Assembly (NCBI GenBank): GCA_900466005.1
Contig: UEGQ01000029.1
Span: 1-57,430, forward strand
Length of the DNA: 57,430 nt
DNA from: Hyphomicrobiales bacterium
Lineage (GTDB): Bacteria; Pseudomonadota; Alphaproteobacteria; Rhizobiales; Rhizobiaceae
Direction of reading: 5' to 3'
The position numbers and the translations under genes were made by a program. Positions within the stretch are counted from its first letter, which is position 1, and each line of letters starts with the position of its first letter. Below are positions 43,063 through 52,603 of this stretch, piece by piece. The notes beneath the pieces were generated by a model. It saw only the letters and a list, made by a program, of their open reading frames with translations. It was not told where the DNA came from and searched no databases.

Positions 43063-43977
43063 ATGGTGAAGACAACAGGGGGAATGGCCGCGAGCTTGCG
43101 GCGGCATTTCAACTATGAGGAGCGCACGGCGTATCTCTTCATAGCGCCGGTCATGGCAGTGCTTGGCCTTGTTGCGGTCTTCCCCATCGCATACTCGTTC
43201 TATCTCAGCTTTTTCCAGATCAAACTGACCCGTCCCAATCGCACTCCCTTCGTGTGGTTCGACAACTATCTCGAGCTCTTCAGCAACGAATTGTTCTGGA
43301 CCGCGGTATTGCGCACGGTGACATTCACCGTGATCTCCGTGACGGCCATCACCGTTCTGGCACTTCTGGCAGCCTTGTTGCTCAACGAGAAATTTCGCGG
43401 GCGGCGTCTGGTCAGCACAGTCCTGCTGATCCCTTGGGCGATACCCTATGTCGCCGACGCGCTGATGTGGAAATGGATCTACGATTCAGGCTACGGCGCG
43501 CTCAACGGCCTCCTGTACCAGCTGGATTTCATTGACAAATATATGGTCTGGCTCGGCGACCAGAACAAAACGTTGCCCCTGATCGCCAACGCCTTCGTCT
43601 GGAAGGAAGTGCCGCTGGCGACGATCCTGCTGCTCGTGTCGTTGAAGTCCATCCCGCAAGACCTCTACCAGGCGGCTCGTGTCGATGGCGCTCCGCTATG
43701 GCAGAGGTTCATCCACGTCACGCTTCCCTCGATGCGAACCGGTTTCATGCTGGTCGTCATCTACGAGACCATGATCGCCATCCGTCATTTCGACCTGTTT
43801 TTCATCCTCACCGAAGGCGGTCCGGGAACGGCTTCGCATGTTCTGTCCTGGGAGATCTACGTCGAGACATTCCGCAACCTTTCCTTCGGCTCAGGCGCGG
43901 CCATGTCCTACCTCCTGGCTTTGATTACCTTCGCGCTCGCCTTCTTCATCATCCGAACCCTTGGCAGGAGCGTCTAA
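43063..43977 (+). CDS. CUT1-type ABC transporter permease (MalF/UgpA-like)
   Basis: A 304-residue membrane subunit with six helices and the docking loop YQAARVDGAPLWQRFIHVTL. The start at 43063 (MVKTTGG) lies about 20 residues before the family's usual cytoplasmic N-terminus; the frame also opens upstream. It lies one codon boundary before the next permease, with adjacent stop and start. Confidence 0.92.
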   Translation: MVKTTGGMAASLRRHFNYEERTAYLFIAPVMAVLGLVAVFPIAYSFYLSFFQIKLTRPNRTPFVWFDNYLELFSNELFWTAVLRTVTFTVISVTAITVLALLAALLLNEKFRGRRLVSTVLLIPWAIPYVADALMWKWIYDSGYGALNGLLYQLDFIDKYMVWLGDQNKTLPLIANAFVWKEVPLATILLLVSLKSIPQDLYQAARVDGAPLWQRFIHVTLPSMRTGFMLVVIYETMIAIRHFDLFFILTEGGPGTASHVLSWEIYVETFRNLSFGSGAAMSYLLALITFALAFFIIRTLGRSV

Positions 43978-44970
43978 ATGGAAACGGTCCACCAGACACC
44001 TGCGGGCAAGAATCTCGCCGGAAAACCGATCCACGCGCGCAGCACCGACTACAAGCGACGCAACCAAATCTTCAGCTGGGTGCATCGTGGCGTCGTCCTG
44101 CTCGGCTCGCTGATGATATTGTTCATCGTTCTGGCGCCCGTTGCGTGGCTCGTGTCCTCTTCGATGCAGACGGAGGCCGAAATCGTTTCGGTCCCGCCGC
44201 ACTGGGTGCCCGACCAGCCGACGCTGAAGAATTTCCGGGCGATCTTCTCGGCCGGAGACGCGGACGTCACCTATGAGACCCGCAGCACGCAAGATCCGTC
44301 TTCCGGCAACTATATTCCCTCGACTGCGCGCAATCTCTTGCCGGCCATGCGCAACAGTTTCGTGGTCGCGACGCTGGTGGTGATCCTGAATCTGCTGGTC
44401 GGCGTACCGGCCGCCTATGCGATGGCGAAGATCCGGTTCTTGGGACGATCGGGTTCGGTCTATTTCATTCTGACGACGCGGGTTATTCCCGATATCGCGC
44501 TGGTCGTGCCGTTCTTCCTGGTCATCAAGAATCTTGGACTGCTCGACAACATCATGTCACTCGTCATCACCTATCTGGCGATCACCGTGCCATTCACGGT
44601 GTTCATCCTGATCCAGTATTTCGAAGGGCTTCCGGATGAACTGGACAAGGCAGCACGCGTGGACGGTTGTTCGCGATTCCAGACCCTGACAAAGGTCTAC
44701 TTGCCGCTTGCTGTTCCCTCTCTGGTCGCGGTGATCCTGTTCGCCTTCTTGACCAGTTGGAACGAGTTCCTCCTGGCCTTGATGTTCACCCAGACGGCGC
44801 AATCCCAGACACTGCCGATCATCCTTGCATCGTTCACGTCCGACTTCACCATCAGCTTCTCGTTCATCAACGCGGCGGGCCTTCTCGCGATAGTGCCGCC
44901 GGTGATCGTCGCCATCATCTTCGAACGCTACATCGTTTCTGGTCTGACGGCCGGTGCGGTGAAGGGTTAA
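43978..44970 (+). CDS. CUT1-type ABC transporter permease (MalG/UgpE-like)
   Basis: A 330-residue membrane subunit, slightly longer than the common 275-300 residues because of a 40-residue cytoplasmic N-terminus and a periplasmic insert near residues 85-115. The docking loop is DKAARVDGCSRFQTLTKVYL. Its start directly follows the preceding stop codon. Confidence 0.92.
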   Translation: METVHQTPAGKNLAGKPIHARSTDYKRRNQIFSWVHRGVVLLGSLMILFIVLAPVAWLVSSSMQTEAEIVSVPPHWVPDQPTLKNFRAIFSAGDADVTYETRSTQDPSSGNYIPSTARNLLPAMRNSFVVATLVVILNLLVGVPAAYAMAKIRFLGRSGSVYFILTTRVIPDIALVVPFFLVIKNLGLLDNIMSLVITYLAITVPFTVFILIQYFEGLPDELDKAARVDGCSRFQTLTKVYLPLAVPSLVAVILFAFLTSWNEFLLALMFTQTAQSQTLPIILASFTSDFTISFSFINAAGLLAIVPPVIVAIIFERYIVSGLTAGAVKG

Positions 44971-44984
44971 CAGGGAGTTCGCCA

Positions 44985-46082
44985 GTGGCCCGTATCCTTT
45001 TTGAAAATGCATCGAAGCGCTACCCGAACGGGTTTGTCGCGCTCGAAAATCTCAATCTCGAGATCAAGGACAAGGAGTTCGTCGTTCTGCTCGGACCTTC
45101 GGGTTGCGGAAAGTCGACGACCCTCAACATGATTGCCGGCCTCGAGGAGGTTTCCGAAGGTAACCTCTTTTTCGACGACGAGACGGTGAATTTCACGCCG
45201 CCGCATCACCGCGACGTGGCCATGGTGTTCCAGAGCTATGCGCTCTATCCGCATAAGACGGTCTACGAGAACATTGCTTTCGGCCTGGTGATGCGCAAGC
45301 ACCCCAAGGACGACATCGACCGCCGGGTGCGTGACGCGGCGCAGCGGCTGGAGATCACCCATCTGCTCGACCGGCGACCGAGCCAACTTTCCGGCGGGCA
45401 GCGGCAGCGCGTCGCGCTTGGACGCGCGATGGTGCGCAGGCCGGCAGTGTTCCTCATGGATGAACCGCTGTCCAACCTGGATGCGGCGCTGCGCATTTCC
45501 ATGCGCGCCGAGATCAAGGAACTGCATCGCAGCATGCAGACCACCTTCGTCTACGTGACTCACGATCAGGCCGAGGCGTTGACGCTTGCGGACCGCATCG
45601 TGGTGATGCGGAACGGACTTGTGCAGCAGATCGGTACGCCCGACGAAATCTACGAGCATCCCGCAAATACCTTCGTCGCCTCATTCCTGGGCAGCCCACC
45701 GATCAACTATCTCGACGGCGAACTGGTCGTCCAGGGGGACAAGGTGACCTTCGTGCGCGGGGAAACGAGGCTCGATTTCGCGCCGGCGCGTGGCAAGAAA
45801 CTTCTCGGCCAAGGCGGACGCAAGGTGAAGCTTGGCATCCGTGCAGAAGACGTCGATGAGCGAGCGGAACCGTCCAGTGGAGAGGTGATTGCCGGAACCG
45901 TGACTTCGGTGCTTCCGGTCGGGTCCGACCAGTTCCTGGGTCTCAAAGTGGAGGGCGAGGAACTGTTCTTCCGCATCAACAAGGATCTGCGTCACAACTA
46001 CGGAGACAAGATCAAGCTGTCGGCGAATACCGGCAGGCTGCATGTCTTCGACGCGGATACCGAAGCGAGCCTGATCGGATAG
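44985..46082 (+). CDS. CUT1-type ABC transporter ATP-binding protein (MalK/UgpC-like)
   Basis: A 365-residue ATPase with Walker A GPSGCGKST, signature LSGGQRQR, Walker B VFLMDEPLSNLDA and a C-terminal TOBE region (LGIRAEDVDERAE). GTG at 44985 is taken as the start because GGGAG lies about eight bases upstream and the family sequence begins there. It lies five bases before the molybdenum-hydroxylase genes, tying import to oxidation. Confidence 0.93.
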   Translation: MARILFENASKRYPNGFVALENLNLEIKDKEFVVLLGPSGCGKSTTLNMIAGLEEVSEGNLFFDDETVNFTPPHHRDVAMVFQSYALYPHKTVYENIAFGLVMRKHPKDDIDRRVRDAAQRLEITHLLDRRPSQLSGGQRQRVALGRAMVRRPAVFLMDEPLSNLDAALRISMRAEIKELHRSMQTTFVYVTHDQAEALTLADRIVVMRNGLVQQIGTPDEIYEHPANTFVASFLGSPPINYLDGELVVQGDKVTFVRGETRLDFAPARGKKLLGQGGRKVKLGIRAEDVDERAEPSSGEVIAGTVTSVLPVGSDQFLGLKVEGEELFFRINKDLRHNYGDKIKLSANTGRLHVFDADTEASLIG

Positions 46083-46086
46083 CAGG

Positions 46087-46965
46087 ATGAAACCGGCGTC
46101 ATTCGACTATCATCGACCGCAAACTCTGGAGGCGGCGCTTGGCCTGCTCGCGCGTTATGGCGACAAGGCCAAGCCGATCGCGGGCGGGCAGAGCCTCGGC
46201 CCGATGCTGAATATGCGGCTTGCCCGGCCGGAGCATTTGATCGACCTGAATGACCTCGTTGAACTCGATTTCACACGCGTCTCGGACGGCGTGCTGGAAA
46301 TCGGTGCGATGACCCGGCATCAGCGGGTGGCGACAGCGCCGGAAGTACACCGGGCGCATCCCCTGCTGGCGGCGGCGGCGGCGACGATCGGGCACTATGC
46401 CATCCGCCAGCGCGGCACGCTGGGTGGCAGTCTTGTCCATGCGGATCCTGCAGCACAAATGCCGCTGATCGCGGTTCTGAGTGGCGCAAAGATCGTGGTG
46501 CGCGGGCCTGCCGGACAGCGCGAGGTCGATGCCGTCGATTTCTTCCGGTCCGTAATGACGGTCGACATTGGGCATGGTGAGATGGTGACCTCGGTCCGGT
46601 TTCCCCGGTTGTCGGCGAATTCCGGTTGGGCCTTCGAGCTGTTCAGTCGCCGCCGTGGCGATTTCGCCATCGTCGCGGTTGCGGTGACGCTGTTGCTGAA
46701 CAGCAACCACAGGCTGGCATCCCTGGAAATGGCATTCGGTGGCGTCGGTTCCGTACCGTTGCGGCTTGATGTGTCGGCGGTGGCGGAGGCCGGGGCGATG
46801 CCAACCGAAAAATGGATCGCGGGTGTTTCTGCCTTCGCGGCGCAATCCATCTCTCCCGAGGACAGTGCGTCGACCCCGGCGGTTTTCCGCCGCGAAGTGG
46901 CAGCATCGCTGATGGAGAAGGCGTTGGCGGCGGCGCTGGCGCGTGCACGCGGAGAAACAGCATGA
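46087..46965 (+). CDS. Molybdenum hydroxylase, FAD-binding medium subunit (CoxM-like)
   Basis: A 292-residue subunit of a xanthine-oxidase-family enzyme, carrying FAD in the electron path from molybdenum to the acceptor. FAD-binding motifs are AGGQSLGPMLNMRLARP and IRQRGTLGGSLVHADPAAQM. It overlaps the small-subunit gene by four bases. Order medium-small-large is that of the CO dehydrogenase-like branch. Confidence 0.93.
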   Translation: MKPASFDYHRPQTLEAALGLLARYGDKAKPIAGGQSLGPMLNMRLARPEHLIDLNDLVELDFTRVSDGVLEIGAMTRHQRVATAPEVHRAHPLLAAAAATIGHYAIRQRGTLGGSLVHADPAAQMPLIAVLSGAKIVVRGPAGQREVDAVDFFRSVMTVDIGHGEMVTSVRFPRLSANSGWAFELFSRRRGDFAIVAVAVTLLLNSNHRLASLEMAFGGVGSVPLRLDVSAVAEAGAMPTEKWIAGVSAFAAQSISPEDSASTPAVFRREVAASLMEKALAAALARARGETA

Positions 46966-47444
46966 GCGACGCCAGATTGATATCTCTCACCGTAAACGGC
47001 GAAACCCGCGAGGTGATGGTGGAACCGCGCAAGCTGGTCGCCGACGTTCTGCGCGAGGACTTCGGACTGACCGGAACGCATGTCGGCTGCGAGCATGGAG
47101 TTTGCGGGGCCTGCACGGTTCTGATCGACGACCAGCCGGCGCGGGCCTGCCTGACCTATGCCGTCCAGATGGAGGGGCACGAGATCACGACGATCGAGTC
47201 GGTGGGCGGAATAGGCCTGAGCCCGCTGCAGCAGGCCATGCATGAGGAACACGGGCTGCAATGCGGCTTCTGCACCCCGGGCATCGTTATGGCCTTCGAG
47301 GCTTTTCTGCGCGATACGCCCGACCCGACAGAAGAGGAGGTGCGCGATGTTCTTTCGGGCAATCTTTGCCGCTGCACGGGCTACCAGAACATCGTTGCCG
47401 CCGTCATGAAGGCAGCGGCTGTGATGCAGGAGGTACGGTCGTGA
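46962..47444 (+). CDS. Molybdenum hydroxylase, [2Fe-2S] small subunit (CoxS-like)
   Basis: A 160-residue subunit with two [2Fe-2S] clusters: the plant-type CEHGVCGACTVLI with an upstream cysteine, and the second CGFCTPG with CRCTGYQNI. It passes electrons from the molybdenum centre to FAD. Overlaps of four bases on both sides show tight translational coupling. Confidence 0.95.
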   Translation: MSDARLISLTVNGETREVMVEPRKLVADVLREDFGLTGTHVGCEHGVCGACTVLIDDQPARACLTYAVQMEGHEITTIESVGGIGLSPLQQAMHEEHGLQCGFCTPGIVMAFEAFLRDTPDPTEEEVRDVLSGNLCRCTGYQNIVAAVMKAAAVMQEVRS

Positions 47445-49831
47445 GCGCGACGAGTGACTTCCACTACATCGGCAAGCCGTTGACGCGAAAAGAGGACAAG
47501 CGCCTCGTCACCGGGCAAGGGCGCTATCTGGACGACATCGTCGTGCCGGGCGCGCTGCATGTCAGTTTTGTCAGGTCGCCTCATGCCCATGCCCGAATCC
47601 TGGGCGTTTCGGCGGATGCGGCGCGCGACCTGCCCGGCGTGACCGGTGTCTTCACCGGCGCGGACCTCGACAAATGGACCAATCGCCTGCGGCTGGCGCC
47701 GCCGATCGAAGGGCTTCACCCGACTGAAATCGCGACGCTGCCGATCGACAAGGTGCGGTTCCACGGCGACCCGGTGGCAGTCGTCGTGGCGCGGGACCGC
47801 TATGTCGCCGAGGATGCGGCAGAACTGGTCGAGGTCGAGTACGAGGTCCTGCCGGCGATCGCGTCGTTGGAAAGCGCCTTTGCGCCGGATGCGGCGCTTG
47901 TCGACGAGACGTTGCCCTCGAACCTCGTTTCGCACCAGACATTCTCTGCCGGAAACGTCGCTCGGCGCCGTGGCGAAGCTCATGCTGTGGTGGAGGCTTC
48001 CTTCTACCAGCACCGCCAGACCCATGTGCCAATGGAGACGCGCGGCTGCGCCGCCGTCTGGGACGCGGGGCGCGAACACCTGACCTTCCATATCGGCAAC
48101 CAAGTGCCGCACCCCCTAAGAAGTCAGTTGGCCGCGCGGCTCGGGCTTTCGGAAAGCCAGGTCACGGTCATGTCGCCCGACGTGGGCGGTGGCTTCGGCC
48201 AGAAGATCGCGCTTTACCGCGAGGAACTGACCGTGGCCGCGCTCGCGCGCCAGCTCAATCGCCCGGTGCGCTGGCGCGAGGACCGCACGGAAAACCTGAT
48301 GGCAGCGAGCCATGCGCGGGAGAGCCTGTGCCGCACCCAGGCTTCCGTTGCCGCGGACGGACGGATCCTCGGGCTCGAGCTGGAGATCACCGAGGATTTC
48401 GGCGCCTATTGCTTCTATCCGGCCAACTACATGTCGCGCGTCGTCGCGATGATCCTGACAGGTCCCTACCGGATCGAGGACTATGCCTTCGAGGTGAAGA
48501 TCGCGCTCACGAACAAATGCGGCAACGGGCCGATGCGGGCGCCGATGGCGATAACCAGCTGGGTGATGGACGGGACGATCGACGCCATCGCCCGCCAGTT
48601 GGGCCTCGATCCGCTGGCGGTCCGGCGGATCAACATGTTGCGGCCCGACGAGCTGCCCTATCGCATGGCGACCGGCGAAGTGCTGGAGGATATCACGCCG
48701 GCCGAGACGCTCGAAAGCGTGGTCGAAGCGATTGACTATGAGACTTTCCGCAATCGCCAGCAGGCGCTCAGGGGCGAAGGGCGGTATATCGGGCTCGGGC
48801 TGTGCACCGTGGTCGAATCCACGACCTATGGATCGGCCTTCTACAAGTCGACCGGCATTCCCGGCTCGGGGCACGAGGCGGCGTGGGTGCGGATCGAGCC
48901 GAGCGGGGTGGTCAATGCTTCCGTCGGACTCGGCGCGACGGGACAGGGCTACGAGACGGCTATGTCTCAGGCCGTGGCTGAGGGTCTAGGGGTGGACCCG
49001 TCCAACGTCAGGATCCAGATCGGCAATACCGACGTGGCTCCCTATGGCATGGGAAGCCGTGGCGCGCGCGGAGGCACGGCGGGTGGCGGCTCGCTGTATC
49101 TCTGCGCGCAGAAGGCCCTCGAACAGGTGCTTCGGATCGCCGCCCACAAGCTTGGTCTGAATTCCGCGCAGGAGATTCGCCTGCTCGACGGGCAGGTCGA
49201 GCGACTTATCAACGGCGAATGGAATGGAACGGGACTGTCGCTCGCCGATATCGCCCGAACGGCCTATCTCGATCCCACGAACCTGCCGGAAGGGGTGGCG
49301 CCCGGGCTCGACTTCTCGTTGACCTATGATCCGCCGCCGATGACCTATTCCAATTCGTCCCATGCCTGCGAAGTGGAGGTCGATATCGCCACCGGCGCGC
49401 TCAGCATCGCCCGATACGTGGTCGCGGAGGATTGCGGCACCGTGATCAATCCGATCGTGGTGCGCGGCCAGCAGCAGGGCGCGATCGCCATGGGCCTGAG
49501 CGGCGCGCTTCTGGAGGAGGTCGTCTACGACGAGAACGGGCAGAATCTGTCCGCGACCTTCGCCGACTATCTGGTGGCCACGGCCTGCGAACTGCCGAAT
49601 GTCGAGATCCTGCACCATCATACGCCGAACAAGCGCACGCCTGCCGGCATCAAGGGCATGGCCGAGGGCGGCGTGATGGGAGCGATCGGGGCGGTGACGA
49701 ATGCGATCAATGACGCGCTGGCGCCCTTTGGCGTGGTGGCGGATCGCCAGCCGCTTTCTCCGCAATATCTGCGGTCGTTGCTGCGTGAGCGCAGCGCAAC
49801 GGCCCTGCAAGAAGGACAGGAACTGACATGA
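47441..49831 (+). CDS. Molybdenum hydroxylase, molybdopterin-binding large subunit
   Basis: The 796-residue catalytic subunit has the molybdopterin-cytosine-dinucleotide motifs VGGGFGQK, GPMRAPMAITSW and GQGYETA, and the base-catalyst region KGMAEGGVMGAIGA near the C-terminus. The CO-dehydrogenase signature AYxCSFR is missing (the region around residue 366 reads RAPMAITSW), so it is an aldehyde or heterocycle hydroxylase, not a form I CO dehydrogenase. GTG at 47441 overlaps the small-subunit stop, and AGGAGG lies eight bases before. Its substrate is unknown. Confidence 0.93.
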   Translation: MSATSDFHYIGKPLTRKEDKRLVTGQGRYLDDIVVPGALHVSFVRSPHAHARILGVSADAARDLPGVTGVFTGADLDKWTNRLRLAPPIEGLHPTEIATLPIDKVRFHGDPVAVVVARDRYVAEDAAELVEVEYEVLPAIASLESAFAPDAALVDETLPSNLVSHQTFSAGNVARRRGEAHAVVEASFYQHRQTHVPMETRGCAAVWDAGREHLTFHIGNQVPHPLRSQLAARLGLSESQVTVMSPDVGGGFGQKIALYREELTVAALARQLNRPVRWREDRTENLMAASHARESLCRTQASVAADGRILGLELEITEDFGAYCFYPANYMSRVVAMILTGPYRIEDYAFEVKIALTNKCGNGPMRAPMAITSWVMDGTIDAIARQLGLDPLAVRRINMLRPDELPYRMATGEVLEDITPAETLESVVEAIDYETFRNRQQALRGEGRYIGLGLCTVVESTTYGSAFYKSTGIPGSGHEAAWVRIEPSGVVNASVGLGATGQGYETAMSQAVAEGLGVDPSNVRIQIGNTDVAPYGMGSRGARGGTAGGGSLYLCAQKALEQVLRIAAHKLGLNSAQEIRLLDGQVERLINGEWNGTGLSLADIARTAYLDPTNLPEGVAPGLDFSLTYDPPPMTYSNSSHACEVEVDIATGALSIARYVVAEDCGTVINPIVVRGQQQGAIAMGLSGALLEEVVYDENGQNLSATFADYLVATACELPNVEILHHHTPNKRTPAGIKGMAEGGVMGAIGAVTNAINDALAPFGVVADRQPLSPQYLRSLLRERSATALQEGQELT

Positions 49832-50709
49832 GCGTTACGAACGGCAGGAAAAAGGTCGGCTTCATCGGGCTGGGGATCATGGGGCGCAGCATGGCCGGCC
49901 ATATCCTCGACGGCGGCCATGAATTGCATGTCTACAACCGGACCCGGAGCAAGGCGGACGAACTGGTCGCCAGGGGTGCCATCTGGCACGACACGGCGGG
50001 AGACGTTGCCGCCGCGTGCGACGTTGTGATTACGATCGTCGGCTATCCGAAGGACGTCGAGGAGACCTATCTCGGCGCGGGCGGTCTCGTGGAGCGGGCA
50101 AAGGCCGGGACGATCCTCATCGACATGACGACATCGAGCCCGACCCTTGCCGGCGAGATCGCTGCCAGGGCGGCGGAAAACGGGGTCTCCGTGCTCGATG
50201 CCCCGGTTTCCGGCGGCGACGTCGGTGCAAGGGCGGCCAAGCTTTCGATCATGGTCGGCGGCACTGAAGAGGCCTTCGCTGCCGCGCTGCCGCTGTTCCA
50301 ACTGATGGGCGAGAACATTGTTCACCAGGGCGGGCCGGGCGCCGGGCAGCACACCAAGATGTGCAACCAGATCGCCATTGCCGCGACCATGCTCGCTGTC
50401 AGTGAAAGCCTTGCCTACGCCAAGGCCTCCGGGCTCGACGCGAAACGGGTCCTGTCGTCGATCGGCACCGGTGCGGCGTCGAGCTTTCTGCTCAACAATC
50501 TCGGCCCGAAGATGCTCAACGACGACTATGCGCCGGGTTTCTATGTCCACCACTTCATCAAGGACATGTCGATTGCCATTGCCGAAGCGGAGCGCATGAA
50601 GCTCGACCTGCCGGCGTTGGCGCTGGCCAAGCAGCTCTATGAAAAGCTGGCGGCCGGCGGATTTGGTGAAGAGGGAACCCAGGCGATCTTCAGGGTCTAC
50701 GGAAACTAG
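49828..50709 (+). CDS. NAD(P)-dependent beta-hydroxyacid dehydrogenase (3-hydroxyisobutyrate/tartronate-semialdehyde reductase family)
   Basis: A 293-residue enzyme with the Rossmann motif GLGIMGRSMAGHIL, the substrate motif DAPVSGGDVGARAAKLSIMV and the catalytic lysine in GAGQHTKMCNQI. It interconverts a beta-hydroxyacid and a semialdehyde. It overlaps the large subunit gene by four bases, so it probably acts on a product or precursor of the hydroxylase reaction. Confidence 0.92.
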   Translation: MSVTNGRKKVGFIGLGIMGRSMAGHILDGGHELHVYNRTRSKADELVARGAIWHDTAGDVAAACDVVITIVGYPKDVEETYLGAGGLVERAKAGTILIDMTTSSPTLAGEIAARAAENGVSVLDAPVSGGDVGARAAKLSIMVGGTEEAFAAALPLFQLMGENIVHQGGPGAGQHTKMCNQIAIAATMLAVSESLAYAKASGLDAKRVLSSIGTGAASSFLLNNLGPKMLNDDYAPGFYVHHFIKDMSIAIAEAERMKLDLPALALAKQLYEKLAAGGFGEEGTQAIFRVYGN

Positions 50710-50731
50710 ACCCGCAACAGGGAAGACGGGA

Positions 50732-51331
50732 ATGGAATTTGTTGGCGAACATGTGATCCCAGCGGCCATCGACAAGGTCTGGTCGGGGCTGAACGACCCG
50801 GAGATACTCAGGCGCAGCATTCCCGGCTGCACTGAAATGCTGCAGACCGGCGACAGCGAATTCACGGCCTCCGTGGTCGTGAGAGTGGGCCCGGTTTCCG
50901 CGACCTTCAAGGGCAAGGTGGAATTGAGCGATCTCGATCCACCGCACGGCTACACGTTGTCGGGGCGGGGGCAGGGCGGCCCGGCGGGTTTTGCCAAGGG
51001 TTCGGCCAGGATCCGCCTGACGCCGGAAGGCGAGGGAACGCAGCTGGCCTATGTCGCCGATGTCGATATCGGCGGCAAGCTCGCGAGTGTCGGCGGACGG
51101 CTGATCCTGAGCGTTGCCAAGAAGAATGCCGACGATTTCTTTTCGGCCTTTTCCAGCGTCGTCACCGGGGGGGAAGGTTTGTCCGAGAGGCGGCAGCGGG
51201 GCGCACCTGGTGCCGCTGCGCCGGAGGGATCCTATGCCAGCGGCGGGCATATTGCGCTGATCGACCGGGTCGCCTGGCTGCTCGTCGGAACGGCGCTGGG
51301 AGTGGCTGGTACACTGTTGTTTGGAGCATAG
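50732..51331 (+). CDS. CoxG family (SRPBCC) protein with C-terminal membrane anchor
   Basis: A 199-residue protein: a CoxG/SRPBCC domain (residues 1-150: VIPAAIDKVWSGLNDPEILR, RSIPGCTEML, ADVDIGGKLASVGGRLI), a Gly/Pro-rich linker and a hydrophobic tail (VAWLLVGTALGVAGTLLFGA). CoxG proteins link molybdenum hydroxylases to the membrane and have been tied to quinone delivery in CO dehydrogenases. Here it would connect this hydroxylase to the respiratory chain, which is inferred from the family. Confidence 0.85.
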   Translation: MEFVGEHVIPAAIDKVWSGLNDPEILRRSIPGCTEMLQTGDSEFTASVVVRVGPVSATFKGKVELSDLDPPHGYTLSGRGQGGPAGFAKGSARIRLTPEGEGTQLAYVADVDIGGKLASVGGRLILSVAKKNADDFFSAFSSVVTGGEGLSERRQRGAPGAAAPEGSYASGGHIALIDRVAWLLVGTALGVAGTLLFGA

Positions 51332-51333
51332 CG

Positions 51334-52509
51334 ATGAAGGTTTCCGATAGCGTCAAGGCACTCGGACCGCGCCTGATCGAATGGCGTCACGACCTGCATG
51401 CCCATCCGGAAACGGCCTTCGAGGAGCACCGCACTGCGGCCTTCGTGGCACGTGAGTTGCGGGCCGCCGGTCTCGAGGTTCATGAAGGCATCGGCAGAAC
51501 CGGGGTCGTTGCCGTCCTGCGCAATGGTGATGGACCGTCGGTCGGCTTGCGGGCCGATATGGACGCCCTCGACATAACGGAGACGACAGGTGTGCCCTAC
51601 GCGTCGACGACGCCCGGCAAGATGCACGCCTGCGGCCATGACGGCCACACCGCGATGCTTTTGGGCGCGGCCTGCCACATGGCGGCCAATCCGCCGAGCC
51701 GCGGCACCGTGGTTTTCATCTTTCAGCCGGCCGAGGAAAACGAGGGTGGCGCCCGGGTCATGTTGGAGGATGGTTTGTTTGATCGCTTCCCGGTTGACTG
51801 CGTTTTCGGCATGCACAACTGGCCCGGCCTTCCGGTCGGGCAGTTCGCCGTTCACAGCGGCGCCATGATGGCGGCGCAGGACAATTTCGAGCTGAAGATC
51901 ATCGGCAAGGGATCCCATGCCGGTATGCCGCATCAGGGCATCGATCCGATCCTGGTGGCCGGGCAGGTCAACACGGCGTGGCAGGCGATCGTCAGCCGCA
52001 CATTGAGCCCGGCCGACGCAGGGGTGATCAGCATCACTCAGATCCACGCCGGCGACACCTGGAATATTATCCCCGAGAGCGTGCTGATCAGGGGTACCGC
52101 GCGTTCGTTGTCGCCCGACGTCCGCGACCGGCTAGAGGCCGAGATGGGGCACCGGGCGAGGCTGGTTGCCGAAACCTTCGGCGCACGGGTGGAATTCGAC
52201 TATCAGCGGCGTTACCCGGCCACCATCAACACGCCGGCGGAAACCGATATCGCCCGTGCTGCATCCGAAGCCGTGGCCGGCGAGGACGCCATTCGTCAGG
52301 ACATGCCGGCCAGCATGGGGGCGGAGGATTTCTCCTTCATGCTGCAGAAGAAGCCGGGTGCTTACATCTGGATGGGGAATGGCAGCGCCGAGGGCGGGCG
52401 TAACCTGCACAACCCCAATTATGACTTCAATGACGACGCGCTCACCACTGGCGTGCAGTACTGGATCGAGGTGGCCCGCCGGGCGCTTGAGAGGAACAGC
52501 GTGGCCTGA
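51334..52509 (+). CDS. M20 family metallopeptidase/amidohydrolase (hippurate hydrolase-like)
   Basis: A 391-residue zinc-dependent amidohydrolase with metal-ligand motifs RADMDALDI, MHACGHDGHTAMLLG, QPAEENEGG and HNWPGLP. It cleaves N-acyl amino acids or related amides. It starts two bases after the CoxG gene's stop. As the last gene of the operon it suggests that the imported compound or an intermediate carries an amide bond. Confidence 0.92.
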   Translation: MKVSDSVKALGPRLIEWRHDLHAHPETAFEEHRTAAFVARELRAAGLEVHEGIGRTGVVAVLRNGDGPSVGLRADMDALDITETTGVPYASTTPGKMHACGHDGHTAMLLGAACHMAANPPSRGTVVFIFQPAEENEGGARVMLEDGLFDRFPVDCVFGMHNWPGLPVGQFAVHSGAMMAAQDNFELKIIGKGSHAGMPHQGIDPILVAGQVNTAWQAIVSRTLSPADAGVISITQIHAGDTWNIIPESVLIRGTARSLSPDVRDRLEAEMGHRARLVAETFGARVEFDYQRRYPATINTPAETDIARAASEAVAGEDAIRQDMPASMGAEDFSFMLQKKPGAYIWMGNGSAEGGRNLHNPNYDFNDDALTTGVQYWIEVARRALERNSVA

Positions 52510-52603
52510 TACTCCTCATCCGTGCCACGGTACCACGGTGAGTGCGTTACGACCGAACGGCCTAACTCCGGGCCTTGTGAAAGATGGTTGTTGAATGTGT
52601 TCA

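Noticed and set aside
47441..49831. Form I carbon monoxide dehydrogenase
   Set aside because: The CO dehydrogenase active-site signature AYxCSFR is absent from the large subunit, so only the wider hydroxylase family is supported.
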